Shown piece by piece: positions 1 through 6,351 of a DNA stretch of 64,000 nt. A model generated the notes under the pieces. The model was not told the DNA's origin. It saw only the letters and a list, made by a program, of their open reading frames with translations, and searched no databases. The position numbers and the translations under genes are program-made. Numbering within the stretch: the first letter of the stretch is position 1; every line of letters begins with the position of its first letter. The DNA is from Rhizobiaceae bacterium (GTDB lineage: Bacteria > Pseudomonadota > Alphaproteobacteria > Rhizobiales > Rhizobiaceae): the NCBI GenBank assembly GCA_016742175.1, contig JACVCH010000001.1:186001-250000 (forward strand). The letters run 5' to 3'.

Positions 1-458
1 ATGCCGGCTCGACGGCGGTGCAGATAAGCTGGGCCGATACAGTGCCGCAGCTTGCGGCGGGCAGCATCAACTCCGTGCTGACCTCGGCCGATGGCGGCGC
101 TAGCTCCAAGTTCTGGGAGTTCCTCGATCACTTCACCGCCGTGAACTATTCGATGGCCCTGAACATGACGCACATGAACAAGGACATCTACGACAGCCTG
201 ACGCCCGAAGAGCAGCAGATCATCCGCGACGCCGCCGACAAGGCGAGCGAGGCGGCATGGGCGGACCTCGAAGTCCGGGTCGAGCAGAACTTCAAGGACA
301 TGTCGCAGAACGGCGTGACCATCGTCACCGACGTTCCGCCGGAATTCCTCGAATTCCTGAAGCAGTCCGGACAGGCGGTCTACGACGAATGGCTGCAGTC
401 CGTCGGGCCGGTCGGCCAGGAAATCCTCGACGAGTACGCGACCAAGCGCGGCTCATAA
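1..458 (+). CDS. dctP: TRAP transporter substrate-binding protein DctP, 3' part
   Basis: This is the C-terminal 151 residues of a periplasmic solute receptor of the TRAP (DctP/SBP_bac_7) family; the gene begins before the window and its reading frame starts at base 3. The visible stretch has the family's usual late features: a hydrophobic segment with the paired residues NYSMALNMT, then the helix LTPEEQQIIRDAA and an acidic C-terminal helix ending in EILDEYATKRGS. The protein captures the ligand in the periplasm and delivers it to DctQ/DctM encoded immediately downstream. A strong hairpin separates it from dctQ. The ligand cannot be read from this fragment; the neighbouring sugar-acid type dehydrogenases suggest an organic acid of sugar origin. 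Confidence 0.9.
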   Translation, partial: AGSTAVQISWADTVPQLAAGSINSVLTSADGGASSKFWEFLDHFTAVNYSMALNMTHMNKDIYDSLTPEEQQIIRDAADKASEAAWADLEVRVEQNFKDMSQNGVTIVTDVPPEFLEFLKQSGQAVYDEWLQSVGPVGQEILDEYATKRGS

Positions 459-465
459 CGAGGCC

Positions 466-495
466 GGCGCGCATGAAGATGCGCGCCCCCTTTTC
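466..495 (+). terminator. Stem-loop between dctP and dctQ
   Basis: A perfect 9-bp inverted repeat (466-474 with 479-487, GGCGCGCAT and its complement) closes a GAAG loop and is followed by CCCTTTT. Placed just after the binding-protein stop codon, it can act as a partial terminator or as a 3' mRNA stabiliser that leaves more receptor than permease. The structure is seen directly; the effect on expression is inference. Confidence 0.55.
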
Positions 496-518
496 CTCCG
501 GAACCTGAGGTCACAGCC

Positions 519-1034
519 ATGCTGTCGCGTGCGGTCGTTCGCGTGTCGGAAATATGCTCCGGGGCCGGGATGGCGATCGCCTGCGCCCTCCTGGTCTACA
601 TCGTCGTCCACATCATCCTCGAGATCGTCCTGCGCAATTTCTTCGCAAGCTCGACCAACTCGATGGCCGATTTCGTCGGCTATGCGACGGGGGCGATGAC
701 CTTCCTGGCGCTGGGCCACACCTTCGTCAGCCGCAAGCATGTGCGGGTGAGCCTCATCCGCCGCTTTCTCAAGGGCAACGGGGCAATCGCCATCGAACTG
801 TTCTGCATCGCGGCCACCTTCGCGATCTTCGCCTTCATGGCGCGCTATGTCTGGCTGATCCTGGCGCGCGACTATTTGCGCGGCTCGGTCAGTCCCGGCC
901 TCGTTCCCACGCCAACCTGGTATATCGCCGCGGCCATATTCGCAGGTCTCCTGATCTTCCTGATCCAGCTCCTGGCCTCGGCGATCGACACCGTCATGAA
1001 CGGTGTCCCCGAAGAGCAAGTCGAAGGGGAATAG
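519..1034 (+). CDS. dctQ: TRAP transporter small permease DctQ
   Basis: A 171-residue membrane protein of the DctQ family, which forms the four-helix small subunit of a TRAP transporter. Four hydrophobic segments can be seen at roughly residues 17-38, 48-68, 92-113 and 130-152, with family-like features between them (a conserved charged loop with SRKHVRVSLI and a trailing acidic tail). Length is typical for the family. The ATG at 519 lies 60 nt after dctP, and the next gene, dctM, begins only 3 nt after its stop, so the two permease genes are surely translated together. It acts in the inner membrane, where the ion gradient drives uptake. Confidence 0.92.
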   Translation: MLSRAVVRVSEICSGAGMAIACALLVYIVVHIILEIVLRNFFASSTNSMADFVGYATGAMTFLALGHTFVSRKHVRVSLIRRFLKGNGAIAIELFCIAATFAIFAFMARYVWLILARDYLRGSVSPGLVPTPTWYIAAAIFAGLLIFLIQLLASAIDTVMNGVPEEQVEGE

Positions 1035-1037
1035 CCG

Positions 1038-2351
1038 ATGGAATCCCTTGTCGCCGCCTTCGGCATCCTGGCGCTCGTGATCTTCTTCCTGGGGATCGGC
1101 GTCTGGGTCTTCGCGGGTCTTCTCCTGGTGTCGGTCGCGGGGCTCGCCTTGTTCCTCGACATGCCGTTCCACCGCATCGGCACGATCCTCGGCCCGCTCG
1201 TCATCCGCAGCTCGACGGGCTGGGAACTCTCCGCCATTCCGATGTTCATCTGGATGGGCGAGATCATCCTTCGCACCGACGTGTCGACGCGCCTCTTCAA
1301 GGGCCTGTCGCCGCTGACCTACCATCTGCCCGGCCGGATGCTGCACACCAACATCTTCGGCTCGGCGGTCTTCGCCGCCATCTGCGGCTCCAGCGCGGCG
1401 ACGACGGCGACGGTGGGCAAGATCACGATCCCGGAACTGAAGAGCCGCGGTTATTCGAGCGCGCTGTCCTACGGCTCGCTCGCCGGCGCCGGCAGCCTCG
1501 GGCTCCTGATCCCGCCCTCGATCATGATGATCGTCTACGGCGTTCTCGCCGAGGTCTCGATCTCGCGGCTGTTCGCGGCCGGCCTCATTCCCGGTCTCAT
1601 GATCGCGGGAATCTATTCGACCTACGTCATCATCTGCGCCCTGATCCGCCCGGACGTGGCGCCCAGCGACACCTCGCCGCCGACCTTCCGGGACGTGCTG
1701 GTCGGCTTCTGGAATCTCGTTCCCATCGGCCTTCTGATCGGGCTGGTGCTCGGCGCGATCTATTCGGGGCTGGCGACGCCTTCGGAAACGGCGGCGATCG
1801 GCGTGGCGGCGACGCTGATCTATGCGGCCGCCACCTTCCAGTTAAGCTGGGGAACCTTCATCTCCAGCCTGACAGCCTCGGTCCATACGAGTTGCATGAT
1901 CTCGGCGATCATGATCGCGGCGGCCTTCATGTCGACGGCGATGGGCTTCATGCACGTGCCGCACAACATAGCCACCGTCATCGACGGGCTGCAGCTTTCA
2001 CCCTATGGGCTGATCTTCATCCTGGTGCTGTTCTACCTCCTGCTCGGCATGTTCCTCGAAGGCATCTCGATGACGGTGATGAGCCTGCCGATCACCCTGC
2101 CGCTGATCGTGGCGGCGGGCTTCGACCCGATCTGGTTCGGCATCTTCCTGATCCTGATGGCGGAACTCGCACAGATCACGCCTCCGGTCGGCTTCAACCT
2201 GTTCATCCTGCAGGACCTCACCAAGGCGTCGATCACGCGCATCATCCTGGCCTGCGTGCCGTTCTTCTTCCTGATGTGCCTCGGCGTCGCGCTGATCACC
2301 GCCTTCCCGGAGATCGTCCTGTGGCTGCCCGACCAGCTCTTCACCAGATGA
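1038..2351 (+). CDS. dctM: TRAP transporter large permease DctM
   Basis: A 437-residue polytopic protein matching the DctM family, the ion-coupled transport channel of TRAP systems. It is hydrophobic along its whole length with about a dozen membrane spans. Recognisable family signatures are CGSSAATTATVGKI (near residue 115), SLAGAGSLGLLIPPS (near residue 150) and, near the C-terminus, ELAQITPPVGFNLF. The length is standard. The gene starts 3 nt after dctQ and its stop codon lies a few bases before the Shine-Dalgarno sequence of the next dehydrogenase gene, so transport and metabolism are in one operon. The substrate is not determined by this sequence; the downstream oxidoreductases favour a sugar acid. 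Confidence 0.94.
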   Translation: MESLVAAFGILALVIFFLGIGVWVFAGLLLVSVAGLALFLDMPFHRIGTILGPLVIRSSTGWELSAIPMFIWMGEIILRTDVSTRLFKGLSPLTYHLPGRMLHTNIFGSAVFAAICGSSAATTATVGKITIPELKSRGYSSALSYGSLAGAGSLGLLIPPSIMMIVYGVLAEVSISRLFAAGLIPGLMIAGIYSTYVIICALIRPDVAPSDTSPPTFRDVLVGFWNLVPIGLLIGLVLGAIYSGLATPSETAAIGVAATLIYAAATFQLSWGTFISSLTASVHTSCMISAIMIAAAFMSTAMGFMHVPHNIATVIDGLQLSPYGLIFILVLFYLLLGMFLEGISMTVMSLPITLPLIVAAGFDPIWFGIFLILMAELAQITPPVGFNLFILQDLTKASITRIILACVPFFFLMCLGVALITAFPEIVLWLPDQLFTR

Positions 2352-2368
2352 TGAACGGAGGACCGGGA

Positions 2369-3109
2369 ATGGGGCGTCTCAACGGCAAGGTCTGCGTGGT
2401 GACGGGGGCGGCCTCCGGCATCGGCCGGGAAACCGCGCTTGCCTATCGGCGCGAGGGCGCGCGTGTCCATGCGCTCGACCGGGATGCAGCCGGGCTCGAC
2501 CGGCTCGCCGGTGAAAATCCGGGCCTGAGGACGGCAGTGATCGACGTCGTCGATCCGCAGGCGGTCGCGGACTTCCATTCCGGTCTCGACCGGCTGGACG
2601 TGCAGTTCAACTGCGCCGGCATGGTGGCGGTCGGCAATCTTGGCGCATGCAGCCTGGACGACTGGCAGCGATCGCTCGATCTGAACGTGACCTCGATCTA
2701 CCTGATGATGCGTTCGGCGGTCGCGCTGATGGAGCGGCACGGCGGCGGCAGCATCATCAACATCGCCTCGGTCATCTCCTCGATCGGCGCGGCGCCCGAC
2801 CGATTCGCCTATGGGGCGACCAAGGCCGCCGTGATCGGCATGACGAAATCGGTCGCGCGCGACTATGCGGCGGCCAATATCCGCTGCAACGCGATCTGCC
2901 CGTCAGCGGTCGAGACGCCGTCCATGACCGCGCGCATCGATGCGATGGACGACAGCGTTGCGGCGCGGCGCGCCTTCAGTTCGCGCCAGCCGCTCGGGCG
3001 CATGGGAACGCCGGCCGAGATCGCCGAACTCGCGGTCTATCTCGCCTGCGACCTCTCCGGCTTCATGACCGGCAGCGCCGTGGTGATCGACGGAGGCGCG
3101 AAGCTATGA
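2369..3109 (+). CDS. SDR-family dehydrogenase, 2-keto-3-deoxy-L-fuconate dehydrogenase-like
   Basis: A 246-residue classical short-chain dehydrogenase. The Rossmann motif TGAASGIG is at residues 12-19, the catalytic Ser at about 134 and the YGATK pair (Tyr148, Lys152) follow at the expected spacing. The sequence LDVQFNCAGMV in place of the common LVNNAG resembles the branch that includes animal DHRS6/BDH2 and bacterial 2-keto-3-deoxy-L-fuconate dehydrogenases, which oxidise deoxy-keto sugar acids with NAD. The ATG at 2369 is chosen because GGAGG lies 7 nt upstream; in-frame ATGs at 2348 and 2351 overlap the dctM stop. Its own stop overlaps the start of the next gene. Substrate assignment is inference from family and from the TRAP context. 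Confidence 0.8.
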   Translation: MGRLNGKVCVVTGAASGIGRETALAYRREGARVHALDRDAAGLDRLAGENPGLRTAVIDVVDPQAVADFHSGLDRLDVQFNCAGMVAVGNLGACSLDDWQRSLDLNVTSIYLMMRSAVALMERHGGGSIINIASVISSIGAAPDRFAYGATKAAVIGMTKSVARDYAAANIRCNAICPSAVETPSMTARIDAMDDSVAARRAFSSRQPLGRMGTPAEIAELAVYLACDLSGFMTGSAVVIDGGAKL

Positions 3110-4113
3110 CCGCTCCCGTCCGCGCCGCCATCGTCGGCCTGGGACGCTGGGGGCGGAATCTCGTCGATGCCAATGCCGGCAGTCCTCGATCCCACCTGCG
3201 CTTGACCCACGCCGCAACCCGCAGCCCGGGCAAGGCCGAGGAGTTCTGCAAGGATCGAGGGCTTCGGCTGCTGGCCGATTTCGAGGATTTGCTTGCCTCT
3301 CCCGAGATCGACGCGGTGGTGCTGGCCACGCCCCACAGCCAGCATGCCGGCCAGATCTGCCGGGCTGCGGCAGCGGGCAAGCACGTCTTCGTCGAAAAGC
3401 CGCTGGCGCTGGAACTTGCCCATGCCGAGCGCGCCGTTGCGGCCGCGCGTTCGGCCGGCGTGCGGCTGTGCGTCGGGTTCAACCGCCGCTTCCTGCCAGC
3501 TTTCGGCAGGCTCGACGCGCTGGCGAACTCGGGGACGCTTGGAAAGCTCTTGCATGTCGAAGGCGCGTTTTCGGGCAGTTTCGGCTACCAGTACACCAAC
3601 GCAATGTGGCGCGGCGACACGTCCGAGAACCCGGCCGGCGGCATGGCAGCCATGGGCATCCACGTTCTCGATGCGATGATCGCCTTGCTGGGGCCTGTCC
3701 GCCGCGTCTCCGCGATCAGCCGCCATGTCGCGGTGCCGTCCGATGTGAAGGACGTGACCAACGTCGCGCTCGACTTCGCCTCGGGCGCGACGGGCAGCCT
3801 GTCGACGCTGATGTCGACCGCCAGCTTCTGGCGGCTGCATCTCTTCGGCTCGCAAGGCTGGGCGCAGCTGCCGGACCAGGCGCGGCTGATCACCTGCGAT
3901 CTCGACGGCCATGTCGAGGAAAGCGGCTTCGAGCCCCGCGATACGCTCGCCATGGAACTCGACGCCTTCGCCCACGCGATCCTGGCCGGCGCGCCCTATC
4001 CGGTGACGGACGATCAGGCGCTCGCCGGCGTGGCGGCGATGGAAGCCATCGCGCTGTCGTCGGCCGAGAATGGAAGCTGGATTGACGTCCGGTCGTCGGC
4101 TATTCGGCTTTAG
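3106..4113 (+). CDS. Gfo/Idh/MocA family NAD(P)-dependent oxidoreductase
   Basis: A 335-residue protein with an N-terminal Rossmann fold (GLGRWGRN from residue 11) and the family's hallmark EKP triad at residues 97-99 (VFVEKPLAL), whose Lys normally takes part in catalysis. The C-terminal half holds the alpha/beta substrate domain, with the conserved GGMAAMGIHVLDAM helix. Members oxidise or isomerise sugars, inositols or sugar acids. Translation is coupled to the preceding SDR by an ATGA overlap, and a GntR regulator follows within 25 nt, so the three enzymes and regulator probably serve the substrate of the TRAP transporter. The exact substrate cannot be read from sequence. Confidence 0.87.
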   Translation: MTAPVRAAIVGLGRWGRNLVDANAGSPRSHLRLTHAATRSPGKAEEFCKDRGLRLLADFEDLLASPEIDAVVLATPHSQHAGQICRAAAAGKHVFVEKPLALELAHAERAVAAARSAGVRLCVGFNRRFLPAFGRLDALANSGTLGKLLHVEGAFSGSFGYQYTNAMWRGDTSENPAGGMAAMGIHVLDAMIALLGPVRRVSAISRHVAVPSDVKDVTNVALDFASGATGSLSTLMSTASFWRLHLFGSQGWAQLPDQARLITCDLDGHVEESGFEPRDTLAMELDAFAHAILAGAPYPVTDDQALAGVAAMEAIALSSAENGSWIDVRSSAIRL

Positions 4114-4138
4114 AGCGAATAGGAGGCAGGTGGCCCGA

Positions 4139-4876
4139 ATGGACAAGTTCGTGGATGAGAGAGACGGCCAGAAGGTCGCGCGGAAACTGCGCGAGGCCAT
4201 ACTCCGGCTCGAATTGCGGCCCGGCCTCGTGCTCGACGAAGCCGATCTGGCCGAGCAGATGGACGTCTCGCGCACGCCGGTCCGCGAGGCCATCATCCAG
4301 CTCATCTCCGACGGGCTGGTGCAGCGGCACGGCCGCAAGGCGATCGTCGCCACGATGGATTTCGACGAGGTGCCCAAGCTCTACGACGCGCTCCTCGTCT
4401 CCAGCAGGCTGATCCATCGCCTCGCCGCCGAGCACCGCTCCGACAGCGACCTCATCGCGATCGAACAGACGATGCACGATTTCGAGCAAAGTACGGACGT
4501 CTCGAACGGGGTCGCGCGGTCGGAGGCGAATCTGCAGTTTCACCTCGCGATCTCGCGCGCGTCGGGCAACCGCTATTTCTCCGCCTTCTACGACAGCGTT
4601 CTGCTCGGCACGATCCGTCTCGCGCGCGCCTGCTTCGCCTATGAGAGCACGGTCGAGTATCTCAATCCTTCGACCAGGGAAGACCTTGCCACCCATCTGG
4701 CCGAGACCGAGCGCCAGCACCGCGCGCTCGTCGATGCGATCCGGGCACAGGACGTGGAGATGGCCGACCAGCTTGCCGTCGACCACTACGTCCTGACGCG
4801 CAAGCGCGTGGAGAAGGTTCTCTTCCGCACCGATCCGGTGATCGAGAAGTTCGACCTGTCCGGCACGCCGCGCTGA
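4139..4876 (+). CDS. GntR-family transcriptional regulator (FadR/FCD type)
   Basis: A 245-residue regulator. The N-terminal winged helix spans about residues 10-72 and contains the family pattern of LRPGxxLDEADLAEQMDVSR with RTPVREAI as recognition helix. The C-terminal all-helical FCD domain carries the usual ligand/metal region (EANLQFHLAISRASGNR and, later, ETERQHRALVDAI). FCD regulators sense organic acids and repress their own catabolic operon. The ATG at 4139 follows AGGAGG at 4121-4126. It closes the TRAP operon and its stop is 4 nt from the convergent purU stop, leaving no room for a terminator between the two transcription units. Confidence 0.9.
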   Translation: MDKFVDERDGQKVARKLREAILRLELRPGLVLDEADLAEQMDVSRTPVREAIIQLISDGLVQRHGRKAIVATMDFDEVPKLYDALLVSSRLIHRLAAEHRSDSDLIAIEQTMHDFEQSTDVSNGVARSEANLQFHLAISRASGNRYFSAFYDSVLLGTIRLARACFAYESTVEYLNPSTREDLATHLAETERQHRALVDAIRAQDVEMADQLAVDHYVLTRKRVEKVLFRTDPVIEKFDLSGTPR

Positions 4877-4880
4877 AGGA

Positions 4881-5765
4881 TCAGCCCATCCGCTCGGAGG
4901 CGTAGGAGCCGGGGGAGGCGGGGAAGACGACCGTCTTTTCGCCGTTGATGAAGACGCGGTCGTGGACATGGGCGTGGATCGCGCGCGCCAGCACCTGCGC
5001 CTCGACGTCGCGGCCGAGCGAGATGTAGTCCTCGGGGCTCTGAGCGTGCGAGATGCGCACGGTGTCCTGCTCGATGATCGGGCCTTCGTCGAGATCGGCG
5101 GTGACGTAGTGCGCCGTGGCGCCGATCAGCTTCACGCCGCGCTCGAAGGCCTGCTTGTAGGGGTTGGCGCCCTTGAAGGAGGGCAGGAACGAGTGGTGGA
5201 TGTTGATGATCCGCCCCGACATCCGCTCGCACACCTCGTCCGAGAGGACCTGCATGTAGCGCGCCAGAACCACCAGTTCGACGCCGGCGTCGTCGATGAC
5301 CTGCATGAGCTGGCGCTCGGCCTGCGCCTTGTTCTCCTTCGTCACCTTGATGTGGTGGAAGGGCAGGTCATGGTTCACGACCAGCTTCTGGTAGGTGAAA
5401 TGGTTCGACACCACGCCGACGATGTCGATCGGCAGCGCGCCGATGCGCCAGCGGTAGAGCAGGTCGTTCAGGCAGTGGCCGAAATTGGAGACCATCAGCA
5501 GCACCTTGGGCCGGTGGTCCCTCGTCCGGATGGTCCACACCATGTCCTGTTCACGCGCGACGTTGGCGAAACCGTCGCGCAATTCGTCCTCGCCCTTGCC
5601 CGTCTCGGAGCGGAAGGTGATGCGCGCGAAGAACCGGCCGGTGCGCTCGTCGTCGAACTGCGCCGCGTCGGTGATGTTGCAGCCGTTCTGCGCGAGGAAG
5701 GTGGTTACGGCGGCGACGATCCCGCGGCGCGATTCGCACTGCACCGTCAACACATAGGCGGTCAT
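4881..5765 (-). CDS. purU: Formyltetrahydrofolate deformylase
   Basis: PurU hydrolyses 10-formyl-tetrahydrofolate to formate and tetrahydrofolate. The 294-residue product has an N-terminal ACT domain (about residues 5-85) and a C-terminal formyltransferase-fold domain. The catalytic set is visible: Asn188 and His190 in NIHHSFLPSF and Asp226 in DLDEGP. The start at 5765 has AAGGAGA upstream. It is the last gene of the soxBDAG run, 16 nt after soxG. That position fits a role in disposing of the one-carbon units made when sarcosine or a related N-methyl compound is oxidised with tetrahydrofolate as acceptor. Family assignment is firm; the coupling to soxBDAG follows an arrangement known from other alphaproteobacteria. 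Confidence 0.95.
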   Translation of the reverse strand: MTAYVLTVQCESRRGIVAAVTTFLAQNGCNITDAAQFDDERTGRFFARITFRSETGKGEDELRDGFANVAREQDMVWTIRTRDHRPKVLLMVSNFGHCLNDLLYRWRIGALPIDIVGVVSNHFTYQKLVVNHDLPFHHIKVTKENKAQAERQLMQVIDDAGVELVVLARYMQVLSDEVCERMSGRIINIHHSFLPSFKGANPYKQAFERGVKLIGATAHYVTADLDEGPIIEQDTVRISHAQSPEDYISLGRDVEAQVLARAIHAHVHDRVFINGEKTVVFPASPGSYASERMG

Positions 5766-5781
5766 CGATATCTCCTTGAAA

Positions 5782-6351
5782 TCAGGTCGGCTGGCTGTGC
5801 GCCATGTGGCGGAGGTTCTCCAGCACGAAGGCGCGCGACGCAAGGTCGAAAAACAGCTCATAGCCCGGAATGCCTGCCGGATCGGTGCGCACGATGATCG
5901 TGTCCACGTGAAGCAGGCGAGTCTGCGCGATCGCGTATCGTGGCATGCTCGTGTCGCGCAGGTCGATATCGGTCAGTTCGGCCATCAGGGCGGTGGCGTC
6001 CCGTCCCGACACCGCGAGATGCGCCCAGCTATCGCGGCGATAGCCGTCATGGCCCCTGGTGCCTTCGGCAGTGCGCCACGCAGCAGCGATCGCGTCGACG
6101 CCTTCGCCATTGCCGCTGATCGCGATGTCGCTCTGGCCGAGACGCAGCACCAGCATGCCGTCGGCATCGACCGCGGCGACGTTGATCCGGTCGGGCACGG
6201 CGACGCCGCGCGATTTCAGCCACGCGTAGCTGCCCTTGCCGCGCAGGCCGAAGCGGGCGATTTCGGTGCAGTCTGCGATGAGGAGGCCGTCGGAGGCCGC
6301 CGGCAGCGCGGGCGCGAGGGCCGCAAGGCGGGGGAGATCGTCGGTCGCCAT
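5782..6351 (-). CDS. soxG: Sarcosine oxidase gamma subunit
   Basis: A 189-residue protein of the SoxG family, the smallest folate-domain-like subunit of heterotetrameric sarcosine oxidase; it resembles a GCV_T half domain and contributes to the alpha/gamma interface. Recognisable features are RGKGSYAWLKSRG, the run LVLRLGQSDI and DSWAHLAVSGRDATALMAELTDIDL. Its ATG at 6351 overlaps the soxA stop codon (ATGA), showing translational coupling. Length is within the family range. Identification depends on weak family motifs plus its invariable place after soxA. Confidence 0.88.
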   Translation of the reverse strand: MATDDLPRLAALAPALPAASDGLLIADCTEIARFGLRGKGSYAWLKSRGVAVPDRINVAAVDADGMLVLRLGQSDIAISGNGEGVDAIAAAWRTAEGTRGHDGYRRDSWAHLAVSGRDATALMAELTDIDLRDTSMPRYAIAQTRLLHVDTIIVRTDPAGIPGYELFFDLASRAFVLENLRHMAHSQPT

